DNA of 32,951 bases, from assembly GCA_944376795.1 (NCBI GenBank), contig CALWDW010000026.1, forward strand, positions 1 through 32,951, in the 5' to 3' direction. Below are positions 7,437 to 15,015 of the stretch, piece after piece. Each line of letters opens with the position of its first letter. Positions within the stretch are counted from its first letter, which is position 1. The notes beneath the pieces are model-generated. The model had not been told where the DNA came from and did no database searches. It saw only the letters and a list, made by a program, of their open reading frames with translations. The translations under genes and the position numbers were made by a program. Source of the stretch: an uncultured Christensenellaceae bacterium (GTDB lineage Bacteria > Bacillota > Clostridia > Christensenellales > UMGS416).

Positions 7437-7817
7437 TTATTTGCCGTGCTTGGCCTTGTAGTCGGCGATGGCGGCGTGAAGGGCTTCTTCCGCCAGTACC
7501 GAGCAGTGAATCTTGACGTCGGGCAGGCCGCCCAGCTTCTCGATCACCATTTGGTTGGTGAGAGCCAGGGCCTCGTCCAGGGTCTTGCCCTTGACCATTT
7601 CGGTGGCCACCGAGCTGGTGGCAATGGCCGCGCCGCAGCCAAAGGTGCGGAACTTGACGTCGGTGATGACGTCGTTTTCCACCTTGATGCTGATGCGCAT
7701 GATGTCGCCGCACTTGGCGTTGCCCACCTGGCCCACGCCATCCGCATTCTCGATCTCGCCGACGTTCCGGGGATTGGTGAAGTGATCCATCACCTGCTGG
7801 GTGTACATTTCGCTCAT
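7437..7817 (-). CDS. nifU: NifU/IscU-like Fe-S cluster scaffold
   Basis: This 126-residue protein matches the short IscU-type scaffold on which Fe-S clusters are built before transfer to target proteins. The three ligand cysteines are present: Cys36 (AKCGD), Cys61 (FGCGAA) and Cys105 (HCSVLAE), together with Asp38 next to the first. It lacks the extra domains of full-length NifU. AAGGAG lies eight bases before the ATG. It is the third gene of an operon with the cysteine desulfurase (30-base gap) and the IscR-like regulator, and is followed directly by the operon terminator. Confidence 0.96.
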   Translation of the reverse strand: MSEMYTQQVMDHFTNPRNVGEIENADGVGQVGNAKCGDIMRISIKVENDVITDVKFRTFGCGAAIATSSVATEMVKGKTLDEALALTNQMVIEKLGGLPDVKIHCSVLAEEALHAAIADYKAKHGK

Positions 7818-7847
7818 GGTATGATCTCCTTTAAAAGGTATTCTTCT

Positions 7848-9041
7848 TTATGCGTTCTTCTGCTGAAGGTAGTCGGCATAGAGGGGGGAAAGGTCGCGAA
7901 GCTTTCGGACGATACCGGGAAGAACCTCCATCACCCGGTCCACATCCTCCTGGGTAGACTCCACGCCCAGGCTCAGCCGGAGGGAACCGTGGGCGATCTC
8001 GTGGGGAAGGCCGATGGCCAGCAGCACATGGCTGGGATCCAGACTGCCCGAGGTGCAGGCCGAGCCGCTGGAGGCCGAGATGCCCAGCATGTCCAGATTG
8101 AGCAGCAGGCTCTCTCCCTCGATGAAGCGGAAGCAGACGTTCACGTTGTTGGGAAGCCGCTCGGTGCGGTGTCCGTTGACGATGACGTGGTCGATTTCGC
8201 CTGTGATCCGGTTAATAAGCTGATCTCGCAGAGCCGCGAGCCGGGCAGACTTGGCGGGGATGTCCTGGGTGGCGCGCTGGATGGCTGCGCCCAGGCCCAC
8301 GATGCCGGGGGTGTTGTAGGTGCTGCCTCGGTGCCCCCGCTCCTGGGCGCCGCCGTGGATCAGGTTCTCCAGGCGGATGCCCTTGCGGACGTAGAGGGCG
8401 CCCACGCCCTTGGGTCCGTTAAACTTATGGGCAGAGAGGGAGAGCATATCGATGTTCATGGCCTCCACGTCAATGGGGACGCTGCCAACAGCCTGCACGG
8501 CATCGGTGTGGAAGACGACCTTCCGCTCCCGGCAGACCTTGCCGATTTCGGCAATGGGGTTGATGGAGCCAATCTCGTTGTTGGCGAAAAGGATGGAGAC
8601 CAGAATGGTGCGGTCGGTGATGGCATCGGCTACCTGCTGGGCGCTGACGCGGCCCTCATGATCTACCGGCAGGTAGGTGACCTCAAAGCCCTTCTTTTCC
8701 AGATATTGGCAGGTGTGCAGCACCGCGTGGTGCTCCACGTTGGTAGTGATGATATGGTTGCCCTTGCGCTGGTTGGCATCGGCAAAGCCCTTGATGGCCC
8801 AGTTATCCGACTCGGTGCCGCCGCTGGTGAAGTAGATCTCCTGCAGGGCCTTGGCCCCCAGGGCGGCGCGCACCTGCTCCCGGGCGTCCTCTACCGCCTG
8901 CCGGGCCGTGCGGCCCTCGGCATAGACGCTGGAGGCGTTGCCGTAGTTCTCGGTGAACCAAGGGAGCATGATCCCCAGGACCTCGGGATCTAGGTAGGTG
9001 GTGGCGGCGTGGTCCATATTGATACGCTTGGTGGTGCTCAT
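7848..9041 (-). CDS. nifS: Cysteine desulfurase NifS/IscS
   Basis: This PLP enzyme of 397 residues takes sulfur from cysteine and hands it to the NifU scaffold. It shows the PLP lysine Lys206 (SLSAHKFNGP), the stacking histidine region EHHAV (103-107) and the catalytic Cys329 in ASSGSACTSGSL. The start chosen is the ATG at 9041. It overlaps the regulator stop codon as ATGA, and GAGAGG lies nine bases before it. An ATG three codons upstream sits directly on the ribosome site and is unlikely. The lone long loop around the cysteine (SGSLDPS) fits the IscS/NifS class. Confidence 0.96.
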   Translation of the reverse strand: MSTTKRINMDHAATTYLDPEVLGIMLPWFTENYGNASSVYAEGRTARQAVEDAREQVRAALGAKALQEIYFTSGGTESDNWAIKGFADANQRKGNHIITTNVEHHAVLHTCQYLEKKGFEVTYLPVDHEGRVSAQQVADAITDRTILVSILFANNEIGSINPIAEIGKVCRERKVVFHTDAVQAVGSVPIDVEAMNIDMLSLSAHKFNGPKGVGALYVRKGIRLENLIHGGAQERGHRGSTYNTPGIVGLGAAIQRATQDIPAKSARLAALRDQLINRITGEIDHVIVNGHRTERLPNNVNVCFRFIEGESLLLNLDMLGISASSGSACTSGSLDPSHVLLAIGLPHEIAHGSLRLSLGVESTQEDVDRVMEVLPGIVRKLRDLSPLYADYLQQKNA

Positions 9042-9469
9042 GGCGTGCATCCTCTCTTGTCCTGACTGTATTCCTCGGCCAGCGCGGCCAGTGTAATGGT
9101 ATCAATCACTGCGTTGACACTGTCGTAAATCTTCTGCCAAATGATCCGGCCGGCACAGCCCTGCCCGTCCCGGCAGCCTTCGCCCTCTTTGAGGCAGTCC
9201 ACCGGGGCTATCGATCCCTCCAGGGATCGGATTACCTGGCCCACGGTGATTTCCTCCGGGGGACGGCTGAGAACGTAGCCTCCCTGGGCTCCGCGGCAGG
9301 ACGAGACCAATCCGTCCTTGCGGAGCTGATTCATCAGCTGCTCCAGATAGGGCTCGGGAATGTGCTGGCATTCGGCGATAACCTTGATAGGAACCGGGCC
9401 CTCGCCTTGGCGCAGAACCAGCTCAAATATGGCATTGATGCCATATCGCGCCTTGGTGGTAACTTTCAT
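9038..9469 (-). CDS. iscR: IscR-like Rrf2 regulator of Fe-S assembly
   Basis: This 143-residue Rrf2 protein begins MKVTTKARYGINAIFEL, the classic family opening. The wing GGYVLSRP follows near 63-70. Cys92, Cys99 and Cys105 form the triad that in IscR binds a [2Fe-2S] cluster, so it should sense cluster supply and adjust the operon. The ATG at 9469 has GGAGG in front of it; an in-frame ATG 14 codons upstream has no ribosome site and lies before the likely transcript start. The gene overlaps nifS by four bases. A dyad at 9485-9507, between the -10 box and the start codon, is the probable autoregulatory site. Confidence 0.94.
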   Translation of the reverse strand: MKVTTKARYGINAIFELVLRQGEGPVPIKVIAECQHIPEPYLEQLMNQLRKDGLVSSCRGAQGGYVLSRPPEEITVGQVIRSLEGSIAPVDCLKEGEGCRDGQGCAGRIIWQKIYDSVNAVIDTITLAALAEEYSQDKRGCTP

Positions 9470-9484
9470 AGCGATCCTCCGTTC

Positions 9485-9507
9485 AATCCGACTAAAATCA
9501 TCGGATT
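9485..9507 (-). promoter_or_regulatory. Probable IscR-type operator
   Basis: AATCCGA (9485-9491) and TCGGATT (9501-9507) form a perfect seven-base dyad with a nine-base A/T-rich centre. It lies just after the -10 box and before the regulator gene, where a bound repressor would block transcription. Confidence 0.6.
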
Positions 9508-9516
9508 TCATGCATC

Positions 9517-9545
9517 AGTATAGCATTCCCAAGTAAATGTGTCAA
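9517..9545 (-). promoter_or_regulatory. Promoter of the isc operon
   Basis: On the minus strand a perfect TTGACA (9540-9545), a 17-base spacer and TATACT (9517-9522) precede the operon. Confidence 0.88.
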
Positions 9546-9624
9546 CATTCTATTTGCCTTTTTTTCGCAAATTTATCGTGAGAGGGATCGTGCGGCCGGT
9601 ATGCCGGAGATCCCCTGTAAATCC

Positions 9625-9653
9625 TTTACAAAACCGGGAATTTGGGCTATAAT
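9625..9653 (+). promoter_or_regulatory. Promoter of purB
   Basis: TTTACA (9625-9630), a 17-base spacer and a perfect TATAAT (9648-9653) lie 110 bases before the purB ATG. The leader contains an imperfect hairpin GGAGGTGAACATT/AAATGTTCCTCC (about 9676-9704) that includes a strong but unused ribosome-site sequence. Confidence 0.85.
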
Positions 9654-9763
9654 GACGCGGAAAGGCCGCCTGCAGGAGGTGAACATTCGGGAAATGTTCC
9701 TCCATATCTTGGGGGAAAGCCATTCGACTCTGCGGGGCAGGCTAAAAGTTGGGAGGATTGTCA

Positions 9764-11197
9764 ATGAGCCAACACGCTACCTACCAGAGCCCGCTGCAGG
9801 GCCGCTACGCCAGCCCCGCCATGCTGGCTCTTTTCTCGGACGATAAGCGCTACGGAACCTGGAGGCGCCTGTGGGTGGCGCTGGCCGAGGCTGAGCACGA
9901 ACTGGGCCTGCCCATTACCCAGGAGCAGATCGATGAACTGGCCGCCCATGTGGACGATATCGACTACGAGGCCGTGGCCGCCAAGGAAAAGGAGATCCGC
10001 CACGACGTCATGGCCCACGTCTATGCCTATGGCTTGGTCTGCCCCAAGGCCAAGGGGATTATCCACCTGGGGGCTACCTCCTGCTATGTCACCGACAACG
10101 CGGATATCATCATCATGGAGGAGGGGCTTCGCCTGATCCGGGACAAGCTGGTGAAGGCGCTGGCGGTGCTGGCCGATTTTGCCGAGGCCCACAAGGCCCA
10201 GCCCACCCTGGGCTATACCCACCTGCAGCCGGCCCAGCTGGTAACCGTAGGCAAGCGGGCAACCCTTTGGATGCAGGACTTTGCAGAGGATTTCCATGAC
10301 CTGGAGTACGTCCGCACGGGGCTGCGTCTGCTGGGGAGTAAGGGTACCACCGGCACCCAGGCCTCCTTTATGGCACTCTTCAACGGGGACGGGGAGAAGT
10401 GCAAGGAACTGGATCGCCGCATTGCCGCCAAGATGGGCTTTTCGGCTTGCTACCCGGTGAGCGGGCAGACCTATCCCCGGAAGCTGGACAGCCGGATCCT
10501 GAACGTGCTCTCGGGCATTGCCCAGAGCGCCTATCGGTTTGCCAATGACATCCGTATTTTGCAGCACATGGGGGAGATGGAGGAGCCCTTTGGCAAAAAC
10601 CAGGTGGGTTCTTCGGCCATGGCCTACAAGCGCAACCCCATGCGCAGCGAGCGGATCTGTTCCCTGGCCCGCTACGTCATGGCCGACGCCATGAACCCGC
10701 CTATGACTGCTTCCACCCAGTGGATGGAGCGGACGCTGGACGACTCGGCTAATCGGCGGATCTCCATCTCCGAGGCCTTCCTAGCGGTGGACGCTATACT
10801 GAGTCTGGTCATCAATGTCTCCGATGGCATGGTGGTCTATCCCATGATCATCCGCCGCCGCATGATGGAGAATATGCCCTTTATGGCCACGGAGAACATT
10901 CTCATGGCCCTGACCGAGCGGGGCGGAGACCGGCAGCAGCTCCACGAGCGGATCCGGGTTCACTCCATGGAGGCGGTCAAAACCATGAAGCAGGAGGGGA
11001 AGCCCTGCGACCTGCTGGACCGCATTGCGGCTGATCCGGCCTTTGGCATGAGCCGGGAGGAGCTGGAGAAGGTGCTCAATCCTCAGGATTACATCGGGCG
11101 CTGCCCGCAGCAGGTGGAGGATTTCCTGGAGACCTGCGTGCGGCCCATTCTGGAGGGCTATATGCCGGAGAGCGTAGAGGCTGAGGTGCGGGTGTAG
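9764..11197 (+). CDS. purB: Adenylosuccinate lyase
   Basis: This 477-residue enzyme splits fumarate from adenylosuccinate to give AMP and from SAICAR in purine synthesis. It belongs to the fumarase/aspartase fold and shows the superfamily signature SSAMAYKRNP (283-292), with its flexible catalytic serine, and the conserved TSCYVTDN (106-113) and TLGYTHLQPAQ (148-158) regions carrying active-site His153. Length is normal for the longer PurB type. The ATG at 9764 has GGGAGG seven bases upstream; a TTG five codons earlier overlaps that ribosome site and is rejected. It is followed by a terminator and then by guaA, so the two branches of IMP use sit together. Confidence 0.97.
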   Translation: MSQHATYQSPLQGRYASPAMLALFSDDKRYGTWRRLWVALAEAEHELGLPITQEQIDELAAHVDDIDYEAVAAKEKEIRHDVMAHVYAYGLVCPKAKGIIHLGATSCYVTDNADIIIMEEGLRLIRDKLVKALAVLADFAEAHKAQPTLGYTHLQPAQLVTVGKRATLWMQDFAEDFHDLEYVRTGLRLLGSKGTTGTQASFMALFNGDGEKCKELDRRIAAKMGFSACYPVSGQTYPRKLDSRILNVLSGIAQSAYRFANDIRILQHMGEMEEPFGKNQVGSSAMAYKRNPMRSERICSLARYVMADAMNPPMTASTQWMERTLDDSANRRISISEAFLAVDAILSLVINVSDGMVVYPMIIRRRMMENMPFMATENILMALTERGGDRQQLHERIRVHSMEAVKTMKQEGKPCDLLDRIAADPAFGMSREELEKVLNPQDYIGRCPQQVEDFLETCVRPILEGYMPESVEAEVRV

Positions 11198-11219
11198 CCT
11201 GGATTTTCACAAGAAGATG

Positions 11220-11252
11220 ACGGAACGCTGGCGGCGGCGCGTTCCGTTTTCT
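11220..11252 (+). terminator. Terminator after purB
   Basis: ACGGAACGC (11220-11228) pairs with GCGTTCCGT (11239-11247) and runs into TTTTCTC. No strong promoter is visible between it and guaA, so some readthrough into guaA is likely. Confidence 0.75.
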
Positions 11253-11324
11253 CATGAGGTTTGGACGGCGCATCCGCCCCCCCTATGCCGGCGCGGTAAG
11301 AAAGACATATGAAGGAGGAACTCT

Positions 11325-12878
11325 ATGACCCAGGACAGGATTCTCGTTCTTGACTTTGGCGGCCAATATAACCAGCTGATTGCCCGGAGAGTGCGGGAGT
11401 GTAACGTGTATTGTGAGGTTGTTCCCTACAAGAAGGCTATGCAGAGGATCCGGGAGGTCACCCCCCAGGGAATTATTTTCACCGGAGGGCCCAACAGCGT
11501 GTACGATCCCCAATCCCCGCAGATCGATCCGGAGGTCTTCTCCATGGGGATTCCTATCCTGGGGATCTGCTATGGATGCCAGCTCATTGCCCACAATCTA
11601 GGCGGTCGGGTAACGGCCGCCACCGACTCCTCCGCTCGGGAATACGGGAAGACCGAAACCTATTTTGACACGAACTGCCGGCTTTTCCGAGGCCTGCCCG
11701 AGAAAAGCGTGACCTGGATGAGCCACGGTGACTACATGGAGAAGGTGCCGGATGGCTTCCGCCTGGCGGCGCATTCGGATGCCTGCCCTACTGTGGCCAT
11801 CTGCGACGAGTCCCGGGGACTCTATGGCGTCCAGTTCCATCCCGAGGTGAATCATACTGCCTATGGCGCGGCAATGATCCACAACTTCTTGTACGAGGTG
11901 TGCGGTGTACACGGCGATTGGACCATGCGGGACTTCTGCAAGGAGACCATTGCCTCCCTCCGAGAGACCATTGGGGAAAAGGGCCGGGTGCTTTTGGCCC
12001 TGTCCGGCGGGGTGGATTCCTCGGTGCTGGCGGCCCTCCTCGGAGAGGCCATTGGACACCGGCTGACCTGCGTGTTTGTTGACCACGGCCTGATGCGGCT
12101 GGACGAGGGCGACGAGGTGGAGGCGGCCTTTGCCAAGTGGGACGTGAACTTTGTGCGGGTGAATGCTGAGGATCGCTTCCTGGGAAAGCTGGCCGGCGTG
12201 GAGGATCCCCAGACCAAGAGGAAGATTATCGGCGCGGAGTTCGGCTATGTTTTCCGTGACGAAGCCGACCGCTTTGGTATTACCCAGGAGGATTTCCTGG
12301 CCCAGGGCACTATCTATCCTGACGTCATCGAGTCGGGGGAGGGGGACGCCGATGTGATCAAAAGCCATCACAACCGGCTTCTGCCGCCCCAGGTCATCGC
12401 CCGGTTTAAGGGTGTGCTGGAACCCCTGCGGCTGCTGTTCAAGGACGAGGTGCGGGAGCTGGGACGGGAGCTGGGCCTGCCGGAATACCTGGTGTCCCGG
12501 CAGCCTTTTCCGGGTCCCGGGCTGGCTATCCGCATCCTGGGAGATGTTACCAAGGAAAAGGCCGATACCCTGCGGCAGGCGGATTTCATTTTCCGGGACG
12601 AGGTGGCCAAGGCGGGGCTGGAGAAGCAGATGAGCCAGTACTTTGCCGTGCTGACCAACGCCCGCTCGGTGGGGGTCATGGGGGACGGGAGGACCTACGG
12701 CTACACCATCGCGCTGCGCTCGGTAACCACCACCGACTTTATGACAGCCGACTGGACGCGCATTCCCTACGAGGTGCTGGATCGGGTCAGCGTTCGGATC
12801 GTCAACGAGGTGCCCCATATCAACCGCATTGTATACGACATCACCAGCAAGCCTCCGGCCACGGTGGAGTGGGAATGA
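11325..12878 (+). CDS. guaA: GMP synthase (glutamine-hydrolysing)
   Basis: This 517-residue two-domain enzyme makes GMP from XMP, ATP and glutamine. The class I amidotransferase domain has nucleophile Cys82 (ILGICYGCQ) and the His172/Glu174 pair (VQFHPEVNH). The ATP-pyrophosphatase domain has the P-loop SGGVDSS (227-233), and the dimerisation domain ends in the canonical PPATVEWE. Length and order are normal. GGAGG lies a few bases before the ATG. No convincing promoter of its own is seen in the 70 bases after the purB terminator, and no purine or guanine riboswitch is recognisable. Confidence 0.98.
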   Translation: MTQDRILVLDFGGQYNQLIARRVRECNVYCEVVPYKKAMQRIREVTPQGIIFTGGPNSVYDPQSPQIDPEVFSMGIPILGICYGCQLIAHNLGGRVTAATDSSAREYGKTETYFDTNCRLFRGLPEKSVTWMSHGDYMEKVPDGFRLAAHSDACPTVAICDESRGLYGVQFHPEVNHTAYGAAMIHNFLYEVCGVHGDWTMRDFCKETIASLRETIGEKGRVLLALSGGVDSSVLAALLGEAIGHRLTCVFVDHGLMRLDEGDEVEAAFAKWDVNFVRVNAEDRFLGKLAGVEDPQTKRKIIGAEFGYVFRDEADRFGITQEDFLAQGTIYPDVIESGEGDADVIKSHHNRLLPPQVIARFKGVLEPLRLLFKDEVRELGRELGLPEYLVSRQPFPGPGLAIRILGDVTKEKADTLRQADFIFRDEVAKAGLEKQMSQYFAVLTNARSVGVMGDGRTYGYTIALRSVTTTDFMTADWTRIPYEVLDRVSVRIVNEVPHINRIVYDITSKPPATVEWE

Positions 12879-12887
12879 TTTCAGAGT

Positions 12888-12920
12888 CCTGAAAAAGCCT
12901 GACGTGCGGTTTTTTTGAGG
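12888..12920 (+). terminator. Weak terminator after guaA
   Basis: CCTGAAAAAGCC can pair imperfectly with GGTTTTTTTGAGG, giving an A/T-rich stem with a seven-T run, ten bases past the guaA stop. Confidence 0.45.
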
Positions 12921-13007
12921 GGTTAAGGCCCGGCCTGGTAACGATTGGGCAAGATTTTTCATGATTCATAAAAAGAGAGCTAACGGATTTTGATTCGTCA
13001 GTGCACT

Positions 13008-13053
13008 AATGAAAGTAGACACCCGAACTTTTGCGAGTGTCTACTTTCATTTT
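13008..13053. terminator. Perfect 15-base hairpin, probable bidirectional terminator
   Basis: AATGAAAGTAGACAC (13008-13022) pairs perfectly with GTGTCTACTTTCATT (13037-13051) around a 14-base loop. T-rich sequence follows on the plus strand only briefly (ATTTTA). It lies between guaA and the converging GNAT genes. Perfect arms of this kind can also be relics of insertion-sequence ends. Confidence 0.6.
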
Positions 13054-13122
13054 ACAGGTGTACTTTGCAGGGGATAGCCTGCTCTTTGCACTTTTTGGCT
13101 TGTCGACGGAAAAAGGGAACGC

Positions 13123-13637
13123 TTAATTAGGATTTGTTTGGTTCATGCGTCGGTAGGTCTCCCGATCAAGGAAAAACAGGGGATCTCCGTTATCTTCGAA
13201 AGCGGTTTGCTGCATCCCAATTTTCTCCATCACCCGGAACGACGCTCTGTTATCCTTATCGCAGCCTCCGCTTATGGATGGGATATCCATTTGGGAAAAC
13301 GCATAAGACAGTAGTTTCGCGGCGCATTGGGTTGCATAGCCTTTGTTCTGATAATCAGAGTGGATCGAATAAAACAGTACGGTCTTCCCCGGTGAACATT
13401 GACCATCTAGGCCACACCATCCGATGATGCGGCGCTCTCCTTTTTCATAAACGGCCAGGCACAGATGCGCTATGGCGCCTTGCTTGTTTTTTTGTGGTTA
13501 CTTTCCATCCACGCCACGACTTTTTTGGCTTGCTCCGCAGAAATCATGCCGTTCTGCCAGTCCCACATCCTCGCAACTTCGCCAATGTCGCCGGCATCTA
13601 CGGTCCTTAATGTTAACGATGTCGTTTGAAGTTCCAT
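13123..13637 (-). pseudogene. GNAT acetyltransferase broken by a homopolymer frameshift
   Basis: On the minus strand an ATG at 13637, with GAGGTG in front, opens MELQTTSLTLRTVDAGDIGE and reads into a stop after about 55 codons. Resuming one frame over gives GAIAHLCLAVYEKGERRIIG, FYSIHSDYQNKGYATQCAAK (the acetyl-CoA loop) and ends QTNPN at 13123. The break lies at a run of seven T on the plus strand (13487-13493, A on the coding strand). One more A restores a single frame through HKKNKQGAIAHL. So this is a GNAT gene with a one-base loss: a real mutation, a phase-variable tract or a sequence error. It follows the intact GNAT gene by 12 bases. Confidence 0.82.
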
Positions 13638-13649
13638 GGAATCACCTCG

Positions 13650-14108
13650 CTAAAGATTGCGGCCAAGGAAGAGAAGCGCAGGATTGGCCGGATCGGAGTA
13701 TCCCGTTTCTGAAAATCCCAGGCTCCTATAGAGATGGATTGCGGCGATATCGCTCCTGTGAACATCCAACCGCACCGAATCATAATGCTGCTCTGCCGCA
13801 AGCATAGCTATTACAAGTTCCATGGCCCGACGGCCATAGCCGCGCCCTTGGTAAGCTGCGTCAATGAAGAGTTGGGGGATATAATAAAACCCCGCTTCAT
13901 GCTCCATTGCAACTTCGCTTGTCATAGCGAGACCAATGGGGGTTCCGTTGAGAGCAATGGCCATAACGCGAGCGTTGCGGCCTCTGTCAGCATAGGCCAA
14001 TGCCATGATCCAGTCAGCAGACCCTACAAATGCCTTTTGCGTATCATGAACCTTCAATTTCGATGCAGCGGAAAAGTTATGCATATCGATCTCTTGCAGA
14101 GTAATCAT
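13650..14108 (-). CDS. GNAT N-acetyltransferase
   Basis: This 152-residue acetyltransferase has the acetyl-CoA loop DAAYQGRGYGRRAMELV in its middle and the closing motif AIHLYRSLGFSETG. The opening MITLQEIDMHNFSAASKLKV resembles small-molecule (diamine/spermidine-type) acetyltransferases, but the acceptor is uncertain. The ATG at 14108 has GGAGGTG six bases upstream; an in-frame longer start 21 codons upstream lacks a ribosome site. It is the first gene of a two-gene unit with the frameshifted GNAT gene. Confidence 0.9.
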   Translation of the reverse strand: MITLQEIDMHNFSAASKLKVHDTQKAFVGSADWIMALAYADRGRNARVMAIALNGTPIGLAMTSEVAMEHEAGFYYIPQLFIDAAYQGRGYGRRAMELVIAMLAAEQHYDSVRLDVHRSDIAAIHLYRSLGFSETGYSDPANPALLFLGRNL

Positions 14109-14254
14109 GACCGCACCTCCGTCGTTTTCTATGTGTTGCTTTGCACCTCCGCTGCTGTAGGGCGCAGCCAAGATGGGACCACGCTGTCTGCTCTTGTATG
14201 GGTGCGGGTCCCATGTGGCAAACCATCAGCTTTCGGAGTAAGAGGCATGGGCAA

Positions 14255-14283
14255 AGTTTAATGTACGCATGACTTGATGTCAA
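14255..14283 (-). promoter_or_regulatory. Promoter of the GNAT pair
   Basis: On the minus strand TTGACA (14278-14283), a 17-base spacer and TAAACT (14255-14260). It leaves a leader of about 140 bases. It overlaps the divergent promoter of the Nudix gene. Confidence 0.6.
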
Positions 14284-14302
14284 GCCCTGATGATTGTATC
14301 AT
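14274..14302 (+). promoter_or_regulatory. Promoter of the Nudix gene
   Basis: TTGATG (14274-14279), a 17-base spacer and TATCAT (14297-14302). The -35 boxes of the two divergent promoters overlap, so the polymerases should exclude each other. Confidence 0.5.
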
Positions 14303-14354
14303 GAAGAATAATAGGCGACTGAAGCTATCGCGTACCGTGGAGGGAGAAGCAGAA

Positions 14355-14876
14355 ATGGATTTGAGCATGAAAACCCAGGATGGGGATTTTACCTGCAGGG
14401 CGGGGGCCTTAATCATCCATGAAAACCGTCTGCTGGTGGCAAAGCATAGGAGCTACGATAGCTATTATACGGTCGGCGGGAAGATCATGCTCCATGAAAC
14501 ATCCTGTGAGGCAGCGATGCGGGAGGCTTTTGAGGAAACGGGCTGCCGCTTTGCCGCGGATAGATTGGCCTATATGCATGAACGCTTTTTTCGGCATCAT
14601 AATCAACGCTGTCATGAAATTACGTTTTATTACCTCATGAGACCTTTGGAGGCTTTGAAAATCCAGGAAGGTTCATTGACGGATCAGGGCGGGGATGAGA
14701 CATTGCATTGGCTGCCGCTGGATCAATTGCCTGAGAAAAACTTGGTTCCCACATTCCTAAGGGATAGGCTGCCCAGGTTCGAGGGTGTCGTGGAGCATAT
14801 CGTTACGAAAGAACCATATGTACCGCAAAACTTCCCAACGCTGAGAACTGCCGCTCAGGAATGCACCCCGTCGTGA
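14355..14876 (+). CDS. Nudix hydrolase
   Basis: This 173-residue protein carries a complete Nudix box, GX5EX7REUXEEXGU, from Gly42 to Cys64 (GKIMLHE, then REAFEETGC). It should hydrolyse a nucleoside diphosphate linked to another group, using Mg2+ bound by the box glutamates. The substrate cannot be told from sequence. The ATG at 14355 has AGGGAG eight bases upstream; an in-frame ATG at 14274-14279 falls inside the promoter and would not be transcribed. It stands alone, diverging from the GNAT pair. Confidence 0.92.
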   Translation: MDLSMKTQDGDFTCRAGALIIHENRLLVAKHRSYDSYYTVGGKIMLHETSCEAAMREAFEETGCRFAADRLAYMHERFFRHHNQRCHEITFYYLMRPLEALKIQEGSLTDQGGDETLHWLPLDQLPEKNLVPTFLRDRLPRFEGVVEHIVTKEPYVPQNFPTLRTAAQECTPS

Positions 14877-14953
14877 CGTTCTTTACCTTGGATGGCAATA
14901 CCAGTGGCCTTACAAAGATTTCTCTTCGCTCAGCTGGAACCCCCTTCTTGGGG

Positions 14954-14983
14954 TTGCTAAAGCGGTTGGAAGTCCTGTATAGT
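14954..14983 (+). promoter_or_regulatory. Promoter of the zinc-ribbon gene
   Basis: TTGCTA (14954-14959), an 18-base spacer and TATAGT (14978-14983). A small AACCCC/GGGGTT hairpin overlaps the -35 box. Confidence 0.55.
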
Positions 14984-15015
14984 GGAGATGTGAGAAGAAA
15001 AGGGTGGAATACGGC

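Noticed and set aside
7446..8993. A 515-codon plus-strand frame opposite nifU and nifS
   Set aside because: It crosses two certain genes and their gap, with no start signal.
11598..12962. A 454-codon minus-strand frame opposite guaA
   Set aside because: guaA is certain and the antisense frame shows only reversed codon bias.
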